Shown here piece after piece: positions 1 through 13,739 of a stretch of DNA of 64,000 nucleotides. The notes below the pieces were generated by a model. It was not told where the DNA came from. It searched no databases and saw only the letters and a list, made by a program, of their open reading frames with translations. Position 1 is the stretch's first letter. Every line of letters starts with the position of its first letter. Origin of the DNA: Rostratula benghalensis (lineage: Eukaryota; Chordata; Aves; Charadriiformes; Rostratulidae); assembly GCA_013399305.1 (NCBI GenBank), contig VXAI01000039.1:4268372-4332371 (forward strand), in the 5' to 3' direction. Both the position numbers and the translations under genes were made by a program.

Positions 1-2282
1 GACCATAAATTCTGTACACTCCAAAAATATCACACTGATATCTGTTGTGCAGTTCCTTATCAAAAATTCCAAGTTATATCAGGCCAAATACTTTAAAATT
101 ATATTTCTTAGAAAACATAGCAATACACTTCTGATATTAACATCACAGATGGCCAGCACTTCCCTTGTTCAGCAGCTCCAGTGGAAGATGTGCTGAGGAG
201 GAATAGGCCCCATGTCAGGAAGATTTATGCAGAACATTTAAACATTGCACAGTCCTCATACTGCAAGCTTCTCTGGCAGTCTTTCAGCATTAATGAACAG
301 TATTTATACTAGAATGGAAAATTCAAAAGTAAAATGCATTATTAAATGGAAAATGGAAAATGGAAAAAATATTCAAAGAATTTAAGATCTTCAGGAAGGG
401 GGAAAAAATGACAGTGATGGTTCTCATTTTTTCCCTTGGAAGGATGCTATAAATACCTGCTAAATTAGATTAGTCACCTTAGTTCATCATTATAAGAAAA
501 ATAGTATTCCACTTACATTACATTTTGAGTGTTCAGCATAGTATTTTTGAAAAAAGGAGAGACAAATATACATGGTTTATTTGTACTATAGCAAATACGA
601 ATATGTAAAACAATTTCAATGATCTCTAACCTAAAGAGATCTTCTTCTTGATCACTTACAGAAGAGCAGGACTACACTCAAAACTGTGTTGGTCTGCACA
701 AATCAAAACAGTACAGCTTTGAAAATACAAGGCTATCATATTTGACTGCTGAGGTCAGCCCAATTTTTGGGCACTTTTCTGTTCATTTTGCCTTGCCAAG
801 AGGCACCTATACAGGCAGCCAAAGAATTGTTCACACATTAAAAATCTCAAATTATTTTTCATTCAAATGTATTCACCTAAGTTCTGATGATAAGCAGAAA
901 AAAAGGAGTAATTTCAGGGGAAAACGAACAGAAGTGTGGTAGCTGTAACAGTACCAGAGAAAAGAGGTACTCTTCAGACTGCTCAAGGGAGAATGTTTTA
1001 TGACAGTTCCGGGCTATGCTGCTTCACCAGGCTCCTGTTTGTGCCAAAGCAAGGGATAAAACCTAACATTTTCCATTTATAACTTTTCTGCAACATTTCT
1101 GATTTCCTACTAAATCATTATTGTGAAGAATATTTTTGATCCAGATATACTGTCTTAGAAATTAAAATTACTTCTTTCCACTATAGGACTGATAGTTCTT
1201 AACCTGCCCAAGTGAGAAGATATGTTTGATCCTATCTTCACTTCAGTAAATAGTTCTGCAGAGTTTAGGGCATTTGTGCTTTTAAATAAATCATCCTTAG
1301 TCTAGCTTTTAGTCATGCAAATTGAATGAATTGCGGGTAAGAATATAATTATAGAATAAATTTCAAGTTTTGAGCTCTAAAACGTGCTCACATTCACAGT
1401 TTTGTTCCTGACTCAACTCACTTCAACACTAAGTAATGGAAGTTGGGGACTGAGATAGATTCCCGACTCATTTTTTACATAATGTTGCAGAGTGGATTTT
1501 TTTTGTAAACAAAATAGAGAAAGAGCAGCCATTTAGCCTACAAGCTAATATTATTAATTCTGAAGAAAGTCAAAATGACAGAAGTGCTCTGAGCAGAATG
1601 CAGATGCTTTTTTGACATGTTGCCTCTTCTCTGCTGCCCACCTTCATCCTCTGGAATTTGTTCCACTGCATACAGAGGACTGCAAAACTCATTTGAAACA
1701 CAAGGAAAGCCCTTAAGACAGAAAAAAACTATGGGAGCAAACAGCTTCAGTGTCTTCTATCCCTGGGAAAGCACAGATACGTTTTGGGGAGGGTCTGGGG
1801 ATATAGACCTCAAGTGGACAGAGATGCTTCCCTTGCTGTACCATTTCTGACGCCCAAGCTACAAAGAGCACACATGATCAACAGGCCTGTCTTTTTGTAT
1901 CTCCAATTGGTTAGCTCTCAGTGCAGACACCAGGCCTCTGATGGTGACTGTGTACTTTATAAAATGGTGCTCAGTTAAAGCCATAACTAATCAGCCCATG
2001 TAAATTGAATTAAGGCATTATTTGAACACATCTGTCTACCAAACGTGTAATGCAAAGAGAAGGATTGCATCCCTACTTGAAAGGCAGCTGCTACATGGTG
2101 TCTCAGTTTCAAGACCTATAACTAAAAGGATCAACACATGCCAAGCATCTCAAATCCAATACTATTCTGGAAACTATGTTTGCAACTGCTCATAAGGAGA
2201 GGCTTGCAGAAGTTCACAAGTTATAAAGGCTTTAAATAGGCCAGAGATATCACTTGGTTCCATGTGTTCCTCCCCGACTAAC
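1..2282. other. No gene seen; AT-rich non-coding DNA
   Basis: Open frames here are short (under 80 codons), have no partner exons and read like chance translations. The only local structure noted is a small run of about three AAAATGG-like units at 344-367. No CpG-rich segment, RNA gene or recognisable transposon was seen. The stretch could be intronic if the candidate exon just to its right is real, because a minus-strand gene would continue leftwards through it. Confidence 0.6.
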
Positions 2283-2478
2283 CTGTAGGCTTGTGTGAAG
2301 AATTTTATCCAACTAGAAGTCTGCTTTTGGAAGGGCCTGGAAGGTTCACTAGAATTTTCAAAATCTGGCTGAATTTCTGTTCCAGTTTGACTGAAATCAG
2401 AAACTATTTGGATTATTTCATCTGTTAAGTAACTATTACAGTGATGATTTATTCTGTCCCAGCTGTAGTTGGCTTCAG
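2283..2478 (-). other. Candidate internal coding exon, unrecognised (unproven)
   Basis: On the minus strand a 196-base block is open throughout. It is preceded by a pyrimidine-rich acceptor (tctatgtattcag, AG at 2480-2479) and followed by a good donor (CAG|GTTAGT, GT at 2282-2281). Read in the open frame it gives 64 whole codons plus two bases at each end. The peptide is polar and soluble-looking: it begins EANYSWDRINHH, contains DEIIQIVSDFSQTG and ends WIKFFTQAYR. That is unlike the Cys/His/Tyr-rich chance translations common elsewhere in the window. The open frame itself runs on to 2174-2524 and has a stop just upstream of its first Met, so as a single-exon gene it would be only 116 codons. 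I do not recognise a family and could not find partner exons. A chance open frame with chance splice sites remains the more likely explanation. Confidence 0.25.
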
Positions 2479-5400
2479 CTGAATACATAGAGATTGGTAG
2501 GTTGTTCGAACAATTTAAAGCCATTCACACTTCGGTCTAGCACAAATGGGATCCTCTATTGGTGGGGACTCCAAATATTGTAGTGATTAACAAAGGTCAA
2601 CAAACTGAATCGTTCAAGAATAATAAAGGCAAGGGCACTGTGCTGGTTTGAAAGTAATAGGAAATTGCCTCCAGGGTTATGTTCACACTGTATTACAATT
2701 TCAGGAGGTGAAGCTTTTGAGAAAACCAAATTGTGCAACACTACTTATGCTGATGCAAAGACCTACTTGACTCCAGTTAGAAGTATTGTTCCATGGTACA
2801 AAGTAGAATGTGGAAACAGCAACTTTTCAACTTTATCTAAAACCTTTGCTTCCATTATTTAAAATGTTGTACGCAAAACCCTTTAGTAGAGTTTTCAGAG
2901 AGACTGTACACATGTTTTACAGTGTGACTGGTCACTTGCATTTCTGATACAGAGATGATAGTAATATATGATAGCCTGAAGGGAAGAGCAGACTCTACGT
3001 GTACAATTTTCTACTCTGTATGAAAGCGCTCAGCTTGCAATATTCTCATTGAAATGCTGCTTTTTAGCCATAATAAATTATGGCTAATAATAAACTTTTA
3101 TACAGTTCAGAACGATTCTATAGTTCAAAAGTTGCTGTTCAAAAGAAATGCCTACTCCCCCATCCAAGGTATAAAGAGATTGAAATAAGCAATCTAGGGG
3201 TGCAGCCTCTGATTGCCAGCTCAAGAGGGCACAGAGGCTGCTGGGACTCCCCTGACTGTGCAAAAGCTTGAGTAACTTTTCTGCCAGTGCCTAACTCATG
3301 CCTCTGTGCTTGGTCAGAAGCACATTTTAGATTCACAATTAATCCTGAGACAGTTTGCTTAAGTTAGCCTGGGGTCAGGCTAGAAAATCTGTATAGTGAA
3401 TTTTTAATAGATGTTAGATTTGGGATAACTGGTTTTGGTGACTAAAGTATGAAGGGTGACGCATGGGGGAACACAGCTCCAACAATCATCATGATGCACA
3501 CAGCAATGTCAGACTGCATATGCTATTTACTTGATAGTTTCACAAAAAGGCCAGAAAAAAATTCATTCATCTTATTTGACATGTAGTTCACTGGTCATTG
3601 TATTTCACTGAAAACAGTTTCAATAATTTTATTTAAACCATCATTTTTCAATCCTTCCACGTTATTAAGTGACAGATGATGTATAAGAGAATACAGTGCT
3701 TCATGAGCATAGCCTGACTCAGAACATCAGGCCAGCTCAGAGCACAGCTTACTCACCACTGACAACCCACTTTTACTTTTGATAAAGTCCTACTTCTTGA
3801 GAGAAAGGTGAAGAACCTTTGGGCAATTGCGCATCATCTTACCTGATCCAGGCAGGCAACTCACTGCAGCACAGGCACAGGCACCAGCATTTCGCACAAG
3901 TGTCAGTGCCTTCTACAAAAATTTCTAAAGCTTTAGTGTGGTAATGGCAGTTAACTTTTCTAAATATAGAACAGCAAGTTGGAGAAAAGATCCTGGAAGC
4001 AGTGCAAATTGCTGATCAAAAATACAACGTAAAAGTATACAAAAGAAGTAATACTACATCTCCTGACATACCCTGTTGTCAACTCAACGTTTGCACACTT
4101 TTCTCAATTGGAGAAGAAATAAACTCCCTATTTCCATGGATAACATGAATTTGTAACACCTTTCTTCATATTGGTCCAATGTCACAACTGCAAAGAAGTC
4201 ATGCCACAGAGAAACAAAACCAGAGGCTTTTCTGGAAGCTACCGACAATTTCCTTCTGTGTTGTGGATTGGACAGGTTGGAGTGCTGCTGTGCACCGAAC
4301 AGTAGCTCTGTTCCATTAGGGCTGTACCTAAGCTAAGAGGGCAGCTCTCCCTTGCTTATCATTGTGTGACAGTCAACGTGAGAGAAGGTTCCTGCTTTCC
4401 AGACTTCAAAGAGGGGGAGAGACAGAGAGGCAAAGTTCAGGATCAGCAAGAAGGGCTCCTTGTAGCTTTCACTGTATTCTGCAGAAAGAAAACACAGGCC
4501 TTAGTGTCATTTTTCTGCTGGTTTATGGCATACTCTAATTTCATTCTGTACTATTTGCATTGTCATACAAAGAATTTTGCTCCACTTTCAATTTACTTAG
4601 TTTTCTCTGAATGTATTGGTATATGTACTAGGAAATACAGCAGAAGTTTTTTAGCTCTCTTTTATGTCAGAAAGAATTTACAGCTATTTACAACTCTCGC
4701 TTCCTTATAATAGAGGATTTTATTAAAAAAAGGACCTGGTATTCATGGAGAAGCACCCCATTAATACTAATTGTTTATAAATTAATAGTCCATTGTAAAG
4801 CTTATACAATTATTAGAATGTTACTTCATTCTCTTGGACTAGAGAGGGAAGACATTTTAACTATGCGTAACAAATTCATCCCAGTAAGTTACTGCTGTAT
4901 CATTCAATAATTTATGAAACATAGAGAGTGCAAAGAAGTGTTGACAGACTGCCCAAAATTTTGCATCTGCACTTTTTGTTACAGTATAGTGTACTAATTG
5001 CAGTCTATCCAACTTCTGATTAGGATAATTTGCTATCGTTCCCTTTTATAGAATGAATATTTAATTGTTCGCTTGGAGACACGCTTTTAGTATTACAGTG
5101 AGTTTTATGAGCTTAGGGATTTTTTCCTCTTTTTTCTGGAAGAGGCTGAGACAAACATCCATTGGCTCAGATAAGTGATTTCCTTGTCCACAGTTATGGA
5201 CTGTGTCAGTTACGGGTCACACATTGCGATGACTTTAATGTGGCCATTACAGGGCATTCCAGTAGCTGGGTATAAAACAATATATTTGTACAAGTTTCAA
5301 CAGTGCTGAAAAATAGATTAGTCTCTCCTTGTTAGTAAGCATGAGATATATAAATGCTAAGAGTCATTGCAAATCTTTGCAAGATCTTGTGTGGCTCATA

Positions 5401-8400
5401 GATTTTCATAAGTCATTCTATCATCAGAGGAATGTTTAAGCAACTCTGGCAATACAATACATGTTTACTTGCATAAGAAAACAGCTAAATAAAACCTAAA
5501 TAAGATGTGATCTCTTCTAAGAATGCAGTTTAACTGCCTTAATAGCTGTCAAAAATGCTACTAGAAAAACATGAGCCATTTCCTATTGCCTTTTGAAGCC
5601 CATTCTGCCAGCAGCTGTACTGTTGGTGATGCATGCACAAGATAGATTGTGTGCCTCATTAGGAGCAACTTTACGTCTCATATTCAGACACCAATCTTGC
5701 CAAATCAGCTGCAGTTTCCTTCTACTAAGAATGAACTGCGTATGCTATTTCTCAAGCAGTTTATAGTAGTGTTCTCACAGTTGAGCAAATATCAAACAAT
5801 ATCATCTGTGTCTTGAAAATTAAACAATAAAGCTATACTTAGGTAGCTTCTGACACAATTAGAACTTTTCTCTCCTAAGCGTTAATAAATACTTTAATTC
5901 AGCATTGTACCTCAAAAGCAAACCAGTGTGTTTCACATTCTAGAGTGCCACTAGCTTTGGCAGTCCTCATGAAGACCTCATGTAGGAGCATGGCCAAATA
6001 TGACTTTTCAACTCCTTTCATAGATTAGAGCATCAGTTTTGCTGCCTAGCAGAAGCTAGGAGAGAGTTGAGTAACTCCATTGACAGTATGCTATGGATAT
6101 TGCTCTGCCAAAACCACACGCTATAGAAAAGCTGCTTTCGGTTAGCTTGAGACATGTTTAACTCACTTTTTAAAACATGTCTTGTAAGAAAATTTCAATT
6201 TACTGCGTTCCTAGAGAAAAGAAGTTCTGTTTCGTGCCCACCAGGAAAAGTTTACAATCACCTAGCATACAATAATACAAAACTTCTCCTGGACTTTTGG
6301 GCTTGGCAGGACATGTACAGCAGTTTCAGTGTTCCCTAAATATGCCTCAGGGGCCAGAGATAACTAACCACAGAAGTCTGTTTTGACGTTGAAATCCTGA
6401 AGTAGTAGATCTATTTTTTTTAATCTCAATCTGACACCTGATAGGCTTAAATGTCCCTTCCTTTATAAAGCAAAGTACAGGGTTCTTAATTACAAGACTG
6501 CAAAACAGAAAAATAGAATAAAATGAAATTATAGGTGATACTTAGTAAGATGTAACTATCAGATTTTATTTGCTATGTTTCCCAGTTATCTGCAGCTTCG
6601 ATGGCTGACAAAGTTGGCTCCTCGTTTTTTCCTTTCAGGCTTCCTTCCATTTCCCTTTGAGAGTTTCCCCTCATAATTTACATAGAACTTCTCTTTGTTT
6701 GTCATGTTGTGACATTTTTAAGGCTATTACAATATTTTGCAAGCCATACATCAGAGAAGCATTTGCTGTTTATACACCTTAGAAAAGTCACAGCCTATTA
6801 GCACACTTTTAGTTCCCATCCGGGAGGCCACATGTGACAGCTGAACTGCACAGATGGAGATCTGTCATAGTGCTCTGTTTAAATCACCTCTCCTCCTTTT
6901 GACCTGCTTGCGTCACAAGCTTTCCCACTAAATTGTGGCTTTTTGACAGCAAAGATGTGAATCACTAGCACAAGTTTGTAGGAAAAAATGGGACAAGCTG
7001 GAGCTCTACTCTGTTGTAGCCTGGAGCTACAACAAAAGGATAAGGAAAATAAGGGACTTTCTCTCTTACAGAAGAGATTGATATCTCCAGTGGGACATCG
7101 GTCTGAGCAGAAAAAGCCATCTAGAGCTTGCATACAGAAAATACAGCCCAAACATTCTCTGGGGTTAAAATTTTCATTAACTACTTGCCCTCCCTACTGC
7201 TGTGTACTGATACAGCTGTGCATCTAAGCTGTGTATCTGCTGGTTTTGAACAGAAGCAAAGTAGAAATGACACCTTAAGAAGTCTGTTTTTAATAAGACA
7301 CTTCTGTTGACATAACAAGAAAGTCTGTTCCAATGATATTATATTTCCAAGTGTCTTACAAAGTCAAAGGGTTGAAAACAAACATTTGAGAAAAAAAGAG
7401 AGAATCAAACCTCACAATTGTTTACTTTAAAATCAGGTGAGGTATAAAATAATTCATGTAACTTTTATTTGAAGTTGTGTTTAAATTTAGCCAAGTATTG
7501 TGTATTATATAATATAAATACCAGTAAAACTTGGGAGAAAAAAATCTGTACTTTTGTACAAGTTTGTGCTATGAGATTCAGACTTCGTCCTACTTATAAA
7601 GCCACTTTAGATAAGGGTAGCCTACTTGCATCTTATTACTTTTCCAAAATAGCACAAAGAAAAAAAAATCTTAAAAGGAAAAGAACCGAGTAGGAAAAGG
7701 GAATCTCTTTCCTGGAAAATTATTCCAGACGGAGGCAGCAAAAAAATACACCAAAGAAGAATAAAAGCCTTCACTGAAATATCTGAGGAAGCTTACCGGT
7801 ATTCTAGAATTTCTGCAGGAGCTTGATTTCTTCTCTCACTCTAAGAATTCACCTGTGCTAGGCCAAGGAAAACAAAACCAGAACTTTCTGTGAAAACTTT
7901 GATAAAAACAGAAACTTAAGAAAAATTGCAAGTGCTAATAGGAACTACCTGAAAGCTGGCAGTCTGAAATTATTTCAGGCTGCGTTGAATTCCTACTACA
8001 AATAGGATTTATCTCCTCATGCCAGTTTTCATTCAAGAAGGCCATAGAAATAGTCTTCAAAAAAGTTTTCTTCAAAACACTGAGACCTAATTACTGAGCA
8101 GTCACCTAGGAAATATTAAAATGTTTGGTATGTTGTTGAAAATTCTCATTATTTTTTCCACAGTGATCTGTCAATTTGTCAGTCCCCAAATAGGGTGTGT
8201 TGCATCAGTTTTAGATGACCAATAGATGCAATGAGAATGTGGATTGTACAGTACAAGGACCTGAGACTCTAGGAGGAATAAGCTATAAAGGAGTACATCC
8301 CCTAAGTCTTTCAGGGCTTCAGGTAGTTCCCAGATCACATCCACTGACAATTCAAGGCATTTTTCTTCTTTGTTCAAGCAATGGATCAAGGCCAGGCTAG

Positions 8401-10783
8401 GATGTTTCCCTCCATGAATATTGAGAGCTATGATTTTTTTGATCAAAACCTAATTAAATAGATAAATCAACCCTTCATAATTAAGAAAACAGATCCTCCC
8501 TTAAAACTACATCAAATAAAAACTTAACTTTCAGTTAGAAGAGAGGGGTTTAGGCATTTTTTTTATTTTGTCACTTAAAATGAGATTTATCTTAAATAAA
8601 GCAGTTACTTTTTAAGAATTAAGAAACCAAATTTAAAAAAAAATTATGTAAAAATTCTAGATTTTCTGTAATAAATGGCCTAGGAAATAGTAAATTCCTG
8701 ATCACACATATTTGGCTGAAATAAATAGAAAAAAATACAATTCAATTATTCTGAATAACCTTAAAAATCCTTCAATTTTGCTAAATATTTCTATGCTAGT
8801 TGGCTAAAGGAAAAAATGTGGAGTTGATTTTTGGAAAGAAAATAGGGGAAAAGATCTCAAGGCCGCATCATGGAAATTGAGATTCTTTGGGCACACTGAA
8901 CCCATACCTATGGAAAACTTAAAGGCTGATACTTTGATTTCTTTCCCATATTTTTCATCACAGACCAAATTTTAATGTCTTAATAAATACAATACTGCAA
9001 AGATTCCATATAGGTATGCAGCAAAGACCATTCTTTTCCCCCAAGCACCTGTTATCAAGCATTAGACTTGCATAAGGAGAATGCATATCTAATGGAAACA
9101 TCCATGTTCATTGCCAGGGGGTGCTATTAGTCACCACAGTAAAAACAACCAGACAAATTTAGGTCTGTATTAACACAGATAAGCTCTAAATCATCTCTAA
9201 AAGTCACTGAACCAAGTTTTTTGGATCAGACGCTAAATCTGTCTCAAGTGATTAGTGGTATTTTTAAAACAAAGGAGTCTTTAATTGATGTGGATCTGGA
9301 AGGACTGTACATCTCAGTGCCCCTCAGCACATTTTGCAGTACCTCATAAGATCTATGATCCTGACTATGCACCTGCTTTCCACCTCTGTACACAGAAAGG
9401 ATGAGGTCCCACAGAAGAAGACTCATTATTTAGAGCAAACTGACCTTCACAGGAGCCACCTAAGCTACACTGCTGACAGTGGATATGTGGTTTAAATTCA
9501 CCCTGTGGTGGAAGAGCAGCTCTTTGCTCCAGCTCCCAGCTGGCTCTGATACCAATGCCTGTGTGCCTCCCTGCAAAAGGTGAATTGAGACAACCAGTGT
9601 GCCCACTGCTGCTGGAAGGCAACTTGGTGAGGTGCCCCAGCAGACACACTGCTGGCCCCCTCCCCTTGCAGAGAGGCTGGTTGCCAGCATTTATCTGGGC
9701 ACCCTGGGCTCTGAGTGGCAATATGACTCTGATGATGATCAGACACAGCTCAAGGGACTGCTGGGTGTGCTGTTCACAGTCGTTTTTGTGGGAGCCTGGA
9801 AGGTATTAATGGGTTCCCTACATTTGACACCACCTACACGTTTTGTCTCTTTTTCTCTTTCCCGCTGTGTCTAAATTAGATGAGTCAAGCTCTGTCCTCT
9901 GATAGTCTAGGATAAAACTAAGGAACTCCAAAGAAGATGAGAAGTTACTCCAGGTGGCATTTGAGGGTTAATGGAGTAAAATTTGCTTCTGTGCCTGCAG
10001 CTACTGCCACTCGTCTGCTTGAGTAATAGAGCCTTACACATTTAAGTGATGGATGTTAGTGCATGCCAGCTGCAAACCAACAGAGCAGGCTGTAAACACA
10101 CTTTACTTGTTTCTCTCTTTGTTTTTTAATGTGCTCTTTTCCTCAGCTGAGATCCTCTTGCCTCCCCAGCACAGGAGTGGGCCCAGCCAGTCAGGGCAGG
10201 GGGGCTAAAGCCTGATATGACTCATGGTGTTCAGCAAGTTTTAGTCATCAGGCTTACAGTATAGCCTTGGTTAGCACCCTGACTGCAGCATTCCAACCAC
10301 TGCAAATTTCCTCTGCTATTCCTTCAGCTGGAACAAGTCATTCTTGTGTATTGGTAGGATATTTTCATTAAGATTGCTTCTGTGTGAACCCTTGTACATT
10401 TACATAATTTTCAGTAACAACATCAAGAGAAACATGCTTCTAAACCCATTAGATCTGAAGCTCAAGCTCGCACGTTTGTGGAAGTGATTTATCTTGGAGA
10501 TGCAGATACTTGTTTCCTCAGAAGACAGGACTTGAGCCATCAGAACTATTGTGGCAAAAATCTGTTTTCTGCCATGTATTTGATGGAGCCATATCCTATA
10601 AATCAGAATGTTTTCTGTGTAGGTGAATTGTTTCATTAGTAAAAAGCAGACTAGGAGCATGGAGAAGTTGTGCACGTGGATGACACGCCCAACTTAGAGT
10701 CAGATCTTCAGGCTTCAGTGCACTCAGTCTCCCTCACACATTGTCATTTTATTTGTTGAGAAACCCATAAAATAGATAAAAAG
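2479..10783. other. No gene seen; non-coding DNA
   Basis: About 8 kb of AT-rich sequence without a recognisable repeat, RNA or gene. A plus-strand frame at 2690-2862 follows an acceptor-like 'acaatttcag' and ends in TAA after about 50 codons; it is noted but not called, as it has no partner exon. A GC-richer patch at about 9480-9760 is open in several frames on both strands, which points to base composition rather than coding. A CTCF-like core (ccagggggtgct) occurs near 9113-9124 but differs from consensus at a key base. Confidence 0.55.
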
Positions 10784-11140
10784 TGTCAAGACCCAGAGAG
10801 CAGCAAGAAACCCCTAGTTACCCTGAACAGATTCACCTGGAATCCCTACCCACACTGCCTCTGGACACCATTTAAGCTCAGACCTGTGCCCTATTCATTT
10901 CTTAAACCATAGTGCAGGTGTTCTTATCTTCAGCTTTGCATTCTGGCTGGAGTGCAGACATCTACTGCTGGTAGTTTGTTTCCTGGCTGCACCTTGGGCC
11001 TCTGTTATAGCCCTGTCTCTAGCCCATTTGCTGCTCTCTCTGACTGGACCTTTCTGCTTGCCTGCAGCTATTGGTGGACCATCTTGCAGCCCTTGGCTCT
11101 ACCTGTTGTGTCCAGATCTGTGGGACAGTGCTATGGTGAG
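10784..11140 (+). mobile_element. LTR-like dispersed repeat, copy A (degraded, family unnamed)
   Basis: This block resembles the one at 63060-63596 in the same order and orientation. Shared landmarks are TTACCCT followed by TTCACCT and a CCCACAC/CTCACAC block; then ATTTAAGCT-(C/T)-A-CCTG; then TGCAG-GTTATCT-CTTTG; then CTGACTGGAC. The CATTTAAG at 10869-10876 sits where an LTR would carry its TATA box, and the left edge can be read as TGTCAAGACCC, the TG start usual for LTRs. No target-site duplication, internal retroviral region or clear right edge was found, so the boundaries are approximate. It is most likely an old solo LTR. A non-LTR dispersed repeat is the alternative. It carries no coding capacity. 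Confidence 0.35.
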
Positions 11141-13044
11141 AACACTTAGACTTGGGTCCCTATCTTTAAGAAAGCAGGTAGACCTTGCTATGCCCTGCAA
11201 AGACAAAACTGGTGAAGGATCCCAGGGACAAGCTATGAAGTGCTGCAGGTGGGTTTACATTGTAATTGTAACACTGCCAGTGTTTGTCATCCTCCAAAAT
11301 GACCTGTATGAAACTTGTTGGAGGTGAGACTTTTCTTTTAGGTTAGCCCCATTGCTAAATGAGGGGTTCCCTAGGCTAGGCCTGTGTCTAGCTGAAATTG
11401 TGACAGCATAAATAATAATAGAAAGACTCAGTTTCATTAGGCCAGCCCAACTAACGATCTGTTAACAGTGAATGTTTATCTTAGTAGTCTCTCTCATAGG
11501 TGCATTTTCTTGGTCTTACATATGTTCTTTGTGACATATTTTTCAGCTAGTGACTTCCCAAATTGAAAATCTACATAATACTAGTCAACTTGCTTAACTA
11601 CCATGCAGTACTGGTGCTTTCCTTCCCTCTTGCTCTCTCTGTTTTGTTGAATTCTAGGGCTTGCAGTATGATGGGTTAGTGAAGTGCTGCAGTGTTTGCT
11701 ACTTGCCTGTTCTCTCACTGGGATCCTACAGTACAACACACACTAAAATGAATTCTAATGCATCATCAGTGCCATTTATTATTTCCCCTTCTTACATCTG
11801 CTCTTGAAGCTTTTCAGCTCTCTGCGCTGGAAGCTTCTAACTATCTGTAAATAAGGCTGGTAGCCTAGCAACATTGAGTGAATACATTTCCCTTGCTGAA
11901 TAATGCTGGGGATAATCAAATCAGCTTGTTATGTTATCTGCAGCATTAACACAGTAAGTTGGAGACAATTACAAATATTTTATGTACATTGGCTTCATTT
12001 TTAATTGGAAACTTTTTTCAGTTCCTTCAAAAGCATTCTATGCCCCCAAAGCAAAGTAGAAATGCTCAGCTTAGTAGCAAATGAACCAGCTCCAGAAACA
12101 GGTACAACCATGAAACTGAATGGATTGATTAACATGACTCCTCAAAGAGACTAAAGAGAAGGTAAACACCATCTCTGAGCATTTGTACTGGCCAGCATAG
12201 ACACCCAGGCAGTTTGGAGTTACCTTGGGTATCTGATGCAGAGAGAACTGCTTTGTGGTGCAAATGCAACATTCTCCTAAGCAGGAATTGGCCCCATGTC
12301 ATAAAAATTGAGCAAACACCATCTACAATCCATAAGACTGCCTTACTCTAAAGGAGAGACAAACTGTGTTTGTTGCAACGTATTTCAGCAGTGGAAGCAT
12401 GGCACAGGCTTCTCCCTACCCTGTCATGTTTGCATGTGTTTGAGGAGCCAATGCCATTCTGAAGGATGCATCTCCTGCTCTTCCCATACCCTGCAATGTT
12501 CAGTCATTCACCATAGTATGAGGAAACATGGCATAGGTCTTATTTAGCCCCTGCACAGTTAAACACGTTAGAGCATGAAAAACATCTTAATTTTATATCA
12601 AAACAATGTCAGGACAAATTATTCAATTTGTAGCACACTACACAGACTTGCCATCTTCTTGAAAACTGTAGTTTGTGTGAGCAGAACTTTACATTTTCCA
12701 GCTGCTACATCTCTTCACTTCAGAACAAGGAAATCTTTGTTCTGCATTTTTTAATTGACCTTTTTAATCTAAACAAGTTTGACTGGGCAATGAATGAATG
12801 GTTCCAGCATAATGTTATCACAAGACAGAGTTGTTGATGCCAAGCACAAAAATAGCTATGCCTTTTCTCCCTTTTCTCTTCTCTCCTTCCATCACTGATT
12901 AGCACAGACATTAGGAGACAGGCAGCGAGAAATCTGGGGGTTTTTAGATTTTATAAGCTTGAGTACTTTTTTTTTTTACTTTTATTGGCTGGGCAGATAC
13001 CTAATTCTATAATAAAAGTAACAAAGTGTAAGACCCAGAGAAAC
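11141..13044. other. No gene seen; non-coding DNA
   Basis: No open frame with coding character. It holds an 11-T run at 12967-12977. The bases at about 13023-13041 (agtgt-aagacccagaga) resemble the left edge of LTR-like copy A with one base missing, which may mark another scrap of that family. Confidence 0.5.
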
Positions 13045-13066
13045 CCTTGTCCTCATGAGGACAAGG
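13045..13066. repeat. Perfect 22-base palindrome
   Basis: The two arms CCTTGTCCTCA and TGAGGACAAGG are exact reverse complements with no spacer. As single-stranded DNA or RNA this could fold into a stem, but without a loop it is more likely a symmetric protein site or a chance or duplication product. The only flanking similarity noticed is to the left edge of the LTR-like repeat at 10784. Confidence 0.8.
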
Positions 13067-13739
13067 TTCAAATAGAGAATTCATTCTGGTATTGTTGAAA
13101 GCATTATTTATACTGATTAATAACTTCAGCTTAAAATACAAAATTTTAATTCACACCAATACAAACATTACTGCATCAAAATAACCACTTTCTTTCATGT
13201 GCAGTTCTGCTTGACTAGCTTATATTGCTGAAACCTGGCACAGAATGTGATTTACAGTCACAGCAAGAGCTTGGCTTGGTCTTTGCCACAAGCTTAAAGC
13301 CTATCTAGCTCTGCTTTCTTACTTTTGTACGCAGCCCAGCGCGGATGGGACTGACAATCACAGGCTTGTAAGACAAGTGCATTTATTTCCTGATACCTCG
13401 TTCCAGGCCCTGGGAGCTAACACTGTCTGCTGTAAGTAATTGTATTTGCCATCCCTTTTTCTCACAAGGTGGCAAAGCATTCTGCTCAGTGAAATCACTG
13501 CTTGCCACCCTGGGACAGAGACCTAAGAATAGGTGATGTGCATGTCCTGAGGCTGTTGCAACCTGCAAGGTAAAAACTGATCTTGCTATTTTGGATGAAA
13601 TTGGAGTCTGGGAGCAATTTCACAGAAACCCTAGGAGATCTAGCTGTCTATTTCTCCCATTTGCACTGCAACCTGTTTTGCACCACAGTCTCAGTCCTCT
13701 CTCAATGATTACTTCTCTTGCTTGCAGCCTCCCCTTCCC

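Noticed and set aside
9365..9874. Five mutually overlapping open frames on both strands
   Set aside because: A GC-richer patch gives open frames in several phases at once; none has splice context, a family motif or consistent coding character.
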